The translations under genes and the position numbers were made by a program. Positions 35,001 through 42,800 of a stretch of DNA of 64,000 nucleotides are shown here, piece by piece. The notes beneath the pieces were generated by a model that did no database searches, was not told the DNA's origin, and saw only the letters and a program-made list of their open reading frames with translations. Numbering within the stretch: the stretch's first letter is position 1; each line of letters begins with the position of its first letter. The stretch comes from Planctomycetota bacterium (GTDB taxonomy: Bacteria; Planctomycetota; PUPC01; DSUN01), in the NCBI GenBank assembly GCA_035384565.1, contig DAOOIT010000003.1, positions 1 to 64,000 on the forward strand. The letters run 5' to 3'.

Positions 35001-37041
35001 GCCCGACTCGCAGCGCGCCCTCAAGATCGGCCTGAAGGAAGCCGGCCTGTACTACGTCAGCGCCGCCGAAATCGGCCCCGCGCTCGGCATGCAGCCCAGC
35101 GCCGTCGCACAAGCCATCCGCAAAGGCAAGCTGGCCCTCACCTGCCGGAGCAGACTCGTGCCCTACCTGCCCGGCCCAGGCAATGCCGGCATCCTCTTCT
35201 ACGGCCTCCCCGTCCAGAGCATCTACACCGCCGAAAATGTCTACTGGCTGCGCGACGACCGCGGCCTGCTCATGGCCCGCGGCGCCGGCTGCGGCGCTGC
35301 CGCAGGCCCCACGCCAGGCACCTTCGCCCACACCGAGCACGCCGAGGTCAACCAGTTCGCACTCACCGCACTCTTCACCGACCCCGAGGCCGACTTCTGG
35401 CTGTGGGACTTCGTGTTTGCCACCCCCGGATACACCGCATTCGCCAAGAAGTCGTTCACCATCCTGGCCCCCGACGCCGCGGCCTCGGGCACGGCCACCC
35501 TCGTCGTGCGCCTGAAGGGCGCCACATCCACCGACGCCAACCCCGACCACCACGCCCGGATCGCGATCAACGGCACCCTCATCGGCGAAGGCACCTGGGA
35601 CGGCACGCAGGGGCTCACCCTCACCCTGCCCTTCGGCCAGCAGCTCCTCCAGCCGGGCGCCAACACGGTCACCGTCGAGGCCCTCGCCGACACGGGAGCG
35701 GCCTACAGCACCTTCTACGTGGACTCGTTCGACCTCACCTACCAGCGGTTCTACCTGGCTGTGAACGGCAGCCTGCTGTGCGCGGCAGGCGACCGCGACG
35801 TGGTGACCGTGGGGCGGTTCGCCAAGCCGGCCATCTCGGTCTTCGACGTGACCGACCCCTGGCAGCCGGTGCTGCTCGAGGGCGCCACCGTGGAAGAGGA
35901 GAACGGCAGCTACCTGGTCAGCGTGCCGGCGGCGCCCGGCGGCGTCTACTTCGCGCTCACCCCGGGCGCGATCAAGACCCCCCTGTGGATGGAGGCCGAC
36001 GTGCCGTCGCGCCTGGCCTGGAAGGGCAACAAGGCCGATTACGTGGTGATCGCGCCCGCCGCCCTGATGGACGGCGCCAAGGCCCTGGCCGCCTACCGCG
36101 AGGGCAAGAAGTTCGCCACGATGGTGGTGGACCTCGAGGACATCTACGACGAGTTCAGCTACGGCATCGTGGACCCCCACGCCGTGCAGGCCTTCCTGGC
36201 CCAGGCCAAGGGCGGCTGGAAGACGCCGCCCCGCTACGTCGCCCTGGCCGGCAACGGCACCTACGACTACAAGAACTACCAGGGCTTCGGCGACAACCTC
36301 CTGCCGCCCCTGATGATGGCCACCGACTACGGGCTCTTCGCCTCCGACGGGCTCTTCGCGCCCGGCGGCATGGCCATCGGCCGCCTGCCCGCCGCCAACG
36401 CCGCCGAGATGTCGGCCATGGTCAACAAGATCGGCGCCTACGAGGCCGCCAGCGGCAACTGGACCCGGCAGGTGGTGCTCGCGGCCGACAAGCCCGACCC
36501 CGACGCAGGCTTCTTCCCGCAGGACAGCGACGACCTCTCGGGACTCGTGCCCGCGCCCTACGCGGTAGACAAGGTCTACGCCTCGCAACTGCCCCTCGCC
36601 ATCGCCCGGGCGAAGCTGATCGCCGACCTGAACAGCGGCGCCTACCTGTTCAACTACATCGGCCACGGCAGCGCCACCCAGTTCGGCACCAACACGCTGC
36701 TCAGCACGAGCGACGTGGGCGCACTGGCCAACGGCAACCGCCTGCCCGTGGTCACCGCCTTCACCTGCCTGGCCGGCCGCTTCGAGGTGCCGGGCATGCA
36801 ATGCCTGGGCAAGGCCTTTGTCGTCAAGAGCGCGGGCGGCGGCATCGCCTTCTGGGGCCCCTCCGCGCTGTCCGAGAACAACCCGGCCAAGGCACTGGCC
36901 GTGGAGTTCTTCCGCCAGGTGTTCGGACGCCAGGAGGCGGTCCTCGGCGACGCCGTGCTCAAGGCCTCGGCCGCAGGGCCGCAGACGGCCCTCATCTATC
37001 AGCTCCTCGGCGATCCCGCGCTGCGCCTGCGCCGGCCGTGA
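32011..37041 (+). CDS. secreted gingipain-type (C25) cysteine protease with repeat N-terminus
   Basis: 1676 residues from ATG 32011 (the frame is open to a GTG at 31966). A basic N-terminus and hydrophobic stretch (~18-45) form a signal peptide or anchor. Residues ~60-290 are a DOMON/CBM-like domain. About 320-820 contain at least three repeats of the form TITVSVTNPSTGDVEWLTLVETG. A Lys/Ala-rich helical linker (~960-990) precedes another binding region. The C25 domain occupies ~1340-1670, with NYIGHGS (H1552) and FTCLAGRFE (C1586) as the catalytic pair. It is the first gene of an operon with PqqD-like, radical SAM, peptide and kinase genes. It could process the modified peptide outside the cell or be an independent surface protease. 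Confidence 0.85.
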   Translation: MASNLSATRKRGRGRYRRIVTACVSLLVLGLVAVCAVRAVAGLTDTRLPWSTFFNNPYVTYYTMDGKKVTDFETSSDPTNGGSAVQPSDIDIASGSPNPGSPGTAPSVWYGYYNGGTPWDPNDPATMNDDRLFFRLRVGSNPKNQGGSGDNFVAYHWNILIDSDGDGYKEYWLDLDGSEQPAPRLKLMYNNDNTQLMLDPTGSEINRWIALSIDTDNPPYSHTRALAVGDGTTQWFIDFQIPMSALKDKFGNQVVYPHTPIRLAYSTSASNTDPLQKDWMGYTPFGDIITYGTPSIRFTDKTLLPDTQYYRIGDQIYVVTTARSANQNMNAVETITVSVTNPSTGDVEWLTLVETGVNTGIFSNRGSASDPVSSPSTGNFGWIPSVSPNNTVAETWTATYDSANSRWVISGTVSGFQGYATAGTAFTSNNGQVSFTIYKTKSKPANGATITFQTYASDPLYTSTAPGTNDDGTLQVNAGDWITTRYVDNINNTGNYDDWAQIYGPNVPIIRFTRADGTDATTYQLTTGTPASDLIYVTVDHAAANTNPNTVQTIQVTITGTSGDLQTITLTETGPNTGVFRNTTGLASYASNTPTLNNNRFEEYVGGIAAATYTYGANQQVVDYANIIVPNAGTVAFVNGTGILDVEFYGNNDYMWIKVTDTNYDTNTNQRGVMTVTVTNPTTGDSELVTLYETGNGTHTYMNTLNDLQTTAGSAVVTSSYYNFQANGVVAGDTFLILSGPDMGTYTVQSVSGNSVTLTTTLTTTRTAANPVIFAVGDGTEDSMLLQAKLSDGSVAANDDYLESYNTNILEVRYVDTNPAGTLLDTAVFGASPTAATIAGLSAASEGGRVVVQWETTSEYGTAGFHLLRLHEASGKFQRVNSHLLPGLLTAPQGGTYRLVDPSAQAGKTYTYQLLEVETRGTERMHGPYRVTVQEALAGGVASADDLGPAGFSRRARPGPLPPSAAARAAEKLLEAANKEAKKAAKAAAAAEALPNVPDSQRALKIGLKEAGLYYVSAAEIGPALGMQPSAVAQAIRKGKLALTCRSRLVPYLPGPGNAGILFYGLPVQSIYTAENVYWLRDDRGLLMARGAGCGAAAGPTPGTFAHTEHAEVNQFALTALFTDPEADFWLWDFVFATPGYTAFAKKSFTILAPDAAASGTATLVVRLKGATSTDANPDHHARIAINGTLIGEGTWDGTQGLTLTLPFGQQLLQPGANTVTVEALADTGAAYSTFYVDSFDLTYQRFYLAVNGSLLCAAGDRDVVTVGRFAKPAISVFDVTDPWQPVLLEGATVEEENGSYLVSVPAAPGGVYFALTPGAIKTPLWMEADVPSRLAWKGNKADYVVIAPAALMDGAKALAAYREGKKFATMVVDLEDIYDEFSYGIVDPHAVQAFLAQAKGGWKTPPRYVALAGNGTYDYKNYQGFGDNLLPPLMMATDYGLFASDGLFAPGGMAIGRLPAANAAEMSAMVNKIGAYEAASGNWTRQVVLAADKPDPDAGFFPQDSDDLSGLVPAPYAVDKVYASQLPLAIARAKLIADLNSGAYLFNYIGHGSATQFGTNTLLSTSDVGALANGNRLPVVTAFTCLAGRFEVPGMQCLGKAFVVKSAGGGIAFWGPSALSENNPAKALAVEFFRQVFGRQEAVLGDAVLKASAAGPQTALIYQLLGDPALRLRRP

Positions 37042-37061
37042 GCAAGACCAGGGAGGGCGCG

Positions 37062-37391
37062 ATGCCCGAACGCGACTGGGCTGCGGTGTTCCGAAAGCGC
37101 GACGACGTGGTCACGCGCCAGATCGTCGGCGAGACCATCCTCGTGCCCGTCCGCGGCCAGCTCATCAACATGCAGAAGCTCTTCTGCCTCAACCCCGTGG
37201 CCGCCTTCGTGTGGGACCACGTGAACGGCCAGCAAACCCTCGCCGAAATCCGCGACGCCGTGGCCGCGGCGTTCGAGGTCCAGCCTGCCCAGGCGGCGGC
37301 CGACCTCCAGGAGTTCGTGGCGGAGCTGCTCGGCGCCGAGTTGATCGAGGAGGGCCCCCGGCCATGTCCTGCCCCCAGCCGGAGCCGCTGA
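37062..37391 (+). CDS. PqqD-like peptide-binding (RRE) protein
   Basis: 109 residues, ATG 37062 after GGGAGG, 20 nt after the protease stop. It matches the PqqD/RRE winged-helix fold: a beta-strand N-terminus (VTRQIVGETILVPVRGQLIN), LNPVAAFVWDHVNGQQTLAEI, then AVAAAFEVQPAQAAADLQEFV and LLGAELIE. Family members bind the leader of a ribosomally made peptide and present it to a radical SAM enzyme. Its last 28 nt overlap the radical SAM gene, a sign of translational coupling. Confidence 0.9.
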   Translation: MPERDWAAVFRKRDDVVTRQIVGETILVPVRGQLINMQKLFCLNPVAAFVWDHVNGQQTLAEIRDAVAAAFEVQPAQAAADLQEFVAELLGAELIEEGPRPCPAPSRSR

Positions 37392-38545
37392 GCGACAGCG
37401 AGTTCCTGCGGCGCCTGAACCAGAGGGCCACCGCGCAACGGGTGCCGCTGGCCGGCAGCCTCGCACTCACCGCCCGCTGCAACCTGCGCTGCGCGCACTG
37501 CTATCTGCCGCCCCATCGGGACAACGGCGCCCGGCCGACGCGCGAGCTCGACACAGCGGCCTGGCTCTCGATTCTCGACCAGGCGGCGGACGCCGGCTGC
37601 CTGGAACTCCTCCTCACCGGCGGCGAGCCGCTGCGGCGCCCCGACTTCCCCGCCCTCTACCGGCACGCAAGGCGCCGCGGGATGCTGGTGACCGTGTTCA
37701 CGAACGGCACCCTGGTGTCGGACGACACCGTCGCCCTGTTCACGGACCTCCCGCCGCGGCAGATCGAGATCAGCCTCTACGGCGCCACCGCGGAAACGTA
37801 CGAGCGGGTCACCGGCGTCCGCGGCTCCTTCGAACGCTGCCTGGCCGGCCTCCGCCGGCTGCTCGAGGCGCACCTGCCCGTGAGCCTCAAGACCGTGCTG
37901 ATGACCCTCAACGTCCACGAACTGCCCGCCCTCCGCCGCCTCGCCCAGGCGCACGGGGTGAAGTTCCGCCTCGACCCGGCCGTCTTCCCGCGTCTCGACG
38001 GCGACCCGACGCCGCTCCAGTGGCGCGTGCCGCCCCGCGAGGCCGTGGCCCTCGAAATGGCCGACGAGTTCACCCTGCGCGCCTCGCGCGAGCTCTTCCG
38101 CCAGCAGCGCGCGCTCCCGCCTGTGGCCACCCTCTACCAGTGCTCGGCAGGGGTCACCGCCTTCCACGTGGACGCCGACGGCGCCCTGAGGCCGTGCGTG
38201 ATGGTCGCCCAGCCGTCGGCCGACCTGCGCGCGCAGAGCTTCCGCCGCGCCTGGGAGAGCGTGATCCCGGCCCTCCGCGAGAGGACGCCGCCGCCGGCAT
38301 TCGCGTGCAGCGCCTGCGACAAGCGCTCCCTGTGCGGCTACTGCCCCGCCTTCTTCGCGCTGGAAACCGGCGCCGAAGGCACCCCTTCGGCCTACCTGTG
38401 CGCCCTCGGACAACTCCGCCACGCGGCCATCCTGACCACGACGGGGGAGAGGAACCCTGTGCAACGAGAGGAAGTCCACAATGGACTCTGCAACCCGACG
38501 AACGAAGAAACTGGCCTACGAGAAGCCCCGGCTGCGAGCCATTGA
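37364..38545 (+). CDS. radical SAM/SPASM peptide-modifying enzyme
   Basis: 393 residues from ATG 37364. The 4Fe-4S/AdoMet motif is C39-NLR-C43-AH-C46. The glycine-rich LLTGGEPLRRPDF and EISLYGATAETYERVTG segments are typical of the family. The SPASM region has C260, C278, C315, C318, C324, C327 and C346, enough for two auxiliary clusters as in PqqE- and sactisynthase-type enzymes. The C-terminal ~35 residues after the last Cys are extra, and their coding region contains the start of the next gene (65-nt overlap). With the PqqD-like partner and the small Cys peptide, peptide cross-linking or oxidation is the likely reaction; its exact chemistry cannot be read from sequence. Confidence 0.92.
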   Translation: MSCPQPEPLSDSEFLRRLNQRATAQRVPLAGSLALTARCNLRCAHCYLPPHRDNGARPTRELDTAAWLSILDQAADAGCLELLLTGGEPLRRPDFPALYRHARRRGMLVTVFTNGTLVSDDTVALFTDLPPRQIEISLYGATAETYERVTGVRGSFERCLAGLRRLLEAHLPVSLKTVLMTLNVHELPALRRLAQAHGVKFRLDPAVFPRLDGDPTPLQWRVPPREAVALEMADEFTLRASRELFRQQRALPPVATLYQCSAGVTAFHVDADGALRPCVMVAQPSADLRAQSFRRAWESVIPALRERTPPPAFACSACDKRSLCGYCPAFFALETGAEGTPSAYLCALGQLRHAAILTTTGERNPVQREEVHNGLCNPTNEETGLREAPAASH

Positions 38546-38651
38546 CCTGGCCGCCGACGAGGTGCTGGCGGTGGGCTGCAAGACCGCCACCCGGTTCGCG
38601 ACAGGCGCTGTTTCCTGCTGGGCCAACAACTGTAGCCGCGCGGGGTCGTGA
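38481..38651 (+). CDS. candidate RiPP precursor peptide (56 aa)
   Basis: Short gene with GAGAGGAAG 6 nt before ATG 38481, nested 65 nt into the end of the radical SAM gene. Residues 1-32 look like a leader: a basic start (TRRTKK), then Y13-E-K-P16-R-L18, the YxxPxL pattern that RRE proteins of lasso clusters recognise, an amphipathic IDLAADEVLAVG helix, then GCK. The presumed core (33-56) has Cys at 33, 46 and 51, Trp47, two Asn and a terminal Ser. A radical SAM could act on the Cys residues, and the HPr-kinase-like protein next door on a Ser. Only size, position, motif and composition support this. The last residues overlap a REP-like hairpin, so the true C-terminus is uncertain. Confidence 0.75.
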   Translation: MDSATRRTKKLAYEKPRLRAIDLAADEVLAVGCKTATRFATGAVSCWANNCSRAGS

Positions 38652-38658
38652 GCCCCGC
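38640..38658 (+). terminator. hairpin enclosing the precursor stop codon
   Basis: GCGGGG (38640-38645) and CCCCGC (38653-38658) form a perfect 6-bp GC stem with a 7-nt loop holding the TGA. No T tract follows. It may slow read-through or protect the 3' end of the precursor message. Confidence 0.4.
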
Positions 38659-38678
38659 TTCCTGACGAGGCCAGACAC

Positions 38679-39581
38679 ATGGCGCCCCGCGCCAGCCTGA
38701 ACGTTGCCGGCCTCACCCTGGCCCTCGACTCCCCGCGCCGGCTCGACCTCCGGAGCTTCCCCGAGTATTACCGCCCATTCCTCGGCCCCCCTGGAGTGCC
38801 CCCTCCTGGGGAGGTCCACATTTCCGTCCGCATGGAAGTGGGCGACCCAGCTCGGCCCTCGGGCGATGTCACCGTCTTCGACACGGGGGACTCGTGGGCG
38901 CTCTCGCGCGACAGCGACAGCTACTACCTCAGGCTCCACCCGAACCGCCCCAGCGGGCCGGTGCTGTGGACGGCTGTGATTTCCTGCGACTGGAGGCAGG
39001 CCACGGTTCATTGCGGCGCAGCCGCGCTCGACCGCCACGCCGATGTTGCCGCCCTCGCGCCGCCCTTGAGCTACCCCCTCGACCAGCTCCTGTGGATGTA
39101 CCTGCTCTCCTTCCACCAGGGGGCGCTGGTCCACGCCGCGGGGGTCTCCCTGCGAGGCCAGGGGCTGCTCTTCCCCGGCAAGTCGGGCGCCGGCAAGAGC
39201 ACGCTCGCCGGCCAGTTGGCGGCCCGCGACGGCTTCCGCGTGCTCAGCGACGACCGCATCGCCGTGCGGGAGGTTGGCGGGCGGTTCCTCGCCTACGGCA
39301 CCCCGTGGCCGGGCGACCAGGGGGCGGCGCTCAACGAGAGCGCGCCCCTGTGCGCCATCTACTTCCTGCGGCACGCCGAGGCCGATGCGATCGTGCCCTT
39401 GTCGCCGCGCCAGGCCGCCGAGCGGCTTCTCCCGGCCACATCCGTCCCCTGGTACGATCCCGAGCCGATGACCCGGGTGGTTCGCGTTCTGGACGCCCTG
39501 GTGGCTCGGGTGCCGGCGTTTGAACTCCGCTTCCGGCCCGGCCCCGACGTGGTGGCTCTGCTGGAGGGCCGGACCGCTTGA
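38679..39581 (+). CDS. HPr-kinase-like protein (peptide-tailoring kinase candidate)
   Basis: 300 residues, starting 27 nt after the peptide gene. It has the P-loop G167-KSGAG-K173-S of HprK, preceded by ALVHAAGVSLRGQGLLFPG and followed by FRVLSDDRIAVRE, as in HPr kinase/phosphorylase. It lacks the N-terminal regulatory domain; its first ~140 residues are unlike true HprK. No HPr or PTS gene is present, so carbon regulation is unlikely. Related kinases in lasso-peptide clusters (PadeK/ThcoK type) phosphorylate a Ser of the precursor, and HprK-related proteins also accompany PqqD proteins in other gene sets. Its place beside a Ser-ending peptide suggests such tailoring, which is inference. Confidence 0.8.
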   Translation: MAPRASLNVAGLTLALDSPRRLDLRSFPEYYRPFLGPPGVPPPGEVHISVRMEVGDPARPSGDVTVFDTGDSWALSRDSDSYYLRLHPNRPSGPVLWTAVISCDWRQATVHCGAAALDRHADVAALAPPLSYPLDQLLWMYLLSFHQGALVHAAGVSLRGQGLLFPGKSGAGKSTLAGQLAARDGFRVLSDDRIAVREVGGRFLAYGTPWPGDQGAALNESAPLCAIYFLRHAEADAIVPLSPRQAAERLLPATSVPWYDPEPMTRVVRVLDALVARVPAFELRFRPGPDVVALLEGRTA

Positions 39582-39592
39582 CTGCCGAGGGG

Positions 39593-39615
39593 GCCGCCGG
39601 TGCGCCTCCGGCGGC
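39593..39615 (+). terminator. hairpin after the peptide-modification operon
   Basis: GCCGCCGG (39593-39600) and CCGGCGGC (39608-39615), a perfect 8-bp stem with a 7-nt loop, 12 nt after the kinase gene. There is no T run, so termination is probable only by position. Confidence 0.45.
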
Positions 39616-39627
39616 ACTCGGGGGCAT

Positions 39628-39656
39628 TTGACTTTGGCCGGCGATGCCGGTAGGCT
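39628..39656 (+). promoter_or_regulatory. possible promoter of the LEPR-XLL gene
   Basis: TTGACT at 39628-39633, 17 nt, TAGGCT at 39651-39656. The -35 is good and the -10 poor. It lies between the operon hairpin and the giant gene, leaving a leader of about 150 nt with no recognised riboswitch. Confidence 0.4.
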
Positions 39657-39814
39657 CGATGGGAGCAGCCAAGGCCCCGAGAGGTTGCGGGTGGCCCTGC
39701 TGCGGTTCCCGACCGCTTCACCCTCACGCGACTCCGAGGCGCCTGGCGCCGGCCAGGAGTTCCCCGCATCCTTCCGCAAGCGAAGGCCGGAGAGCTCCGC
39801 AGAAAGGACGCAAG

Positions 39815-42800
39815 ATGGGTCGCCTCCGCATCTCGCCGCGCCGCCACGGGCGTTGCCGCCTGCGCCGTCCCGCCCTCCGCCTGGAGGCTCTGGAGCCGCG
39901 GGTGGTGTTGTCGGGCGATCCTTCGGCGCTCGAGGTCCTCAACGCCGCCCCCGCGCTCTTCGCCGCCAATCTGGGCCAGTGGCAGGACCCCTCGGTGCGC
40001 TACCTGTTCCAGGGAGCCGGCACCGCGGTGGCCCACACCGAGGGCGGCCCGGTTTTCCTCCTGTCGCGGCCCGAGCAAGGGGCGGATGGCGCGTCCTTCG
40101 TCCATTCCACTTCTTTCGCCGTGACCTTCGTGGGTGCCGAAAACGTCGCGCCGGTGGGGCTGGACCCATCGGAGGCAGTCTACAACTACTACGTCGGCGA
40201 CCCGTCCACCTGGCGCAGCGAGGTGCCCACCTTCGAGACCGTGGGCTACCTGGACCTCTGGGCGGGGGTTGACCTGCTGACCTGGGGGCGGCGCGACGGG
40301 CTGAAGTACGAGTTCCGCATTGCGCCCGGCGCCGACCCCGGGCAGATTCGCCTCCGCTACGAGGGCATCGAGGGCCTGTGGCTGGACGACAGCGGCGCGC
40401 TCCACGTCGTCACCCCGCTCGGCGAGGTGGTGGATGACGCCCCGTTCATCTACCAGGAGATCGGCGGCGAGCGCGTGCAGGTGGCGGGCGCCTTCCTGCT
40501 CGCAGACGCCTGCACGCTCTCTTTCGCGATCACGGGGTCCTACGATCCAGGGTTCACGCTGGTGATTGACCCCACGATCGCCTGGTCGAGCTACCTGGGC
40601 GGCGACGGCGACGACTTCGGCATCGGCGTCGCGGTGGACACTTTGGGCAACGCGTTCCTCACGGGCACCACGGCCACGCCCCCGCCGCAGTTCCCGACCA
40701 CCGGCGGCTTCGACACCACGCTCGGCGGCACCTCCGATGCGTTCATCACGAAGGTGAGCGGCGCCGGCAGCCTGCTCTGGTCCACCTATCTGGGCGGGTC
40801 CGGCACCGAGGCGGGCTACGGCATTGCCGTGGACGGGTTGGGGAACGTGTTCGTGGTGGGCAGGACCACCTCGTCGGACTTCCCGACCACCGGCGGCTTC
40901 GACACCACGCTCGGCGGCACCGAGGACGCCTTCATCACCAAGGTGAGCGGGGCGGGCGCGCTGCTCTGGTCCAGCTACCTCGGCGGCTCAGGCAAGGATA
41001 GCGCCTCCAGCGTCGCCACCGACGGCTTCGGCGACGCATTCGTCGTCGGGTACACGGAGTCGTCGAACTTCCCCGCGACGGGCGGCTTCGACACGGTGCT
41101 GAGCGGCACCTCGGATGCGTTCATCACGAAAGTGAGCGGCACAGGCTCCCTGCTCTGGTCGAGCTATCTCGGGGGCACGGCCAGCGAGGGCGCCAACCGC
41201 GTCGCCGTTCAGTCCGGGAACGCCTACATCATCGGCAGCACCACCTCGTCGGACTTCCCCACGACGGGCGGCTTCGACACCAGTCTGGGCGGCCTCAAGG
41301 ACGCCTTTGTGGCGAAGGTGACCGGCGGCGGGAGCCTGGCCTGGTCGAGCTACCTCGGGGGCTCGGGCCTGGACGATGGCTACGGCATCGCCGTGGACGG
41401 CTTGGGCGACGTATTCGTCACGGGCGAAACCGCCTCGTCCGACTTCCCGGCGGCCGGCGGCTTCCAGACCATCTATGGCGGCGGCACAGCCGACGGCTTC
41501 GTCGCCAGGATCAACAGCGCCGGCAGCCTGCTCTGGTCGAGCTACCTCGGCGGCTCCGGCTACGACTACGGCGACAGCATCGCCGTGGACGGCTCGGGCG
41601 ACGCCTATGTCACGGGCGAGACGGGTTCCACGAACTTCCCCACGTCGGGCGGCTTCGACACCAGCCTGGGCGGCACCCAGGACGCCTTTGTGGCCAAGGT
41701 GAGCGCCGCGGGGGCGCTGGTCTGGTCGAGCTATCTGGGCGGCTCGGCCGGCGACGTGGGCTGGGGCATCGCCGTGGACGGTTCGGGCGACCTCTTGGTC
41801 ACCGGCTACACCACCTCCACCAACTTCCCCGTATCCGGCGGCTTCGATACCACGCACGGCGGCTATGCCGACGTGTTCATCACCAAGGTGAGCACGGCGG
41901 CCGCGAACCACGCCCCCACATTGACCACCGTGAACGTGCTCACAGGGGCCGCCGAGGACCAAGACTACACGATCACCTATGCAGCGCTCGCGGCAGCCGC
42001 GGATGAGGCCGACGTGGACGGCGACCCGCTGAGCTTCCGTGTGGAGGCCGTGACCAGCGGCACGCTGACCAAGGGCGGCGTGCCGGTGACGCCGGGAGCC
42101 ACGCTGCTCTCGGCCGGCGAAAGTCTCGTGTGGCATCCGGCTGCCAACGCCAACGGCACGCTCCAGGCGTTCACCGTGCGGGCCTGGGACGGCCAGGCGG
42201 CCTCGGCCACGGCGGTGCCGGTGAGCGTGCAGGTGGCGGCTGTGAACGACGCACCGAGCTTCACCAAAGGAGCCGACCAGACCACGAACGAAGATGCGGG
42301 CCTCCGCACCATCGCCGCGTGGGCCACCAACATCAGTCCCGGACCCGCGGATGAGGCGGGCCAAACCGTGGACTTCCTGGTCACGAACGACAACAACGGC
42401 CTCTTCTCATCCCAGCCCGCAATCGCCGCCAACGGCACCCTCACCTACACGCCGGCGCCGAACGCGCACGGCATCGCCACCGTCACCGTGCGGCTCCACG
42501 ACGACGGCGGCACGGCCAACGGCGGCTCCGACACCTCGGCGCCTCAGACCTTCACCATCACGGTGAACCCCGTGGCCGACACCCCGTCGGTCACCGACGC
42601 CACGACGGACGAAGATACGCAGACCTCCAGCGGGCTGGTCATCTCGCGCAACGCCGTAGACGGGCCAGAGGTGACACACTTCAAGATCACGGGGATCACG
42701 GGGGGAACGCTCTACCAGAACAACGGGACAACCGCCATCCCCGACGGCTCGTTCATCACCTTCGCCCAGGCAAACGCGGGGCTGAAGTTCACGCCTGCGC

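Noticed and set aside
37062..39581. A lasso-peptide cluster
   Set aside because: The YxxPxL leader motif and kinase fit, but there is no asparagine-synthetase-like cyclase or transglutaminase-like leader peptidase, and a radical SAM enzyme is present instead.
38679..39581. True HPr kinase/phosphorylase of carbon control
   Set aside because: It lacks the usual N-terminal domain, and no HPr or PTS genes are near; context favours peptide tailoring.
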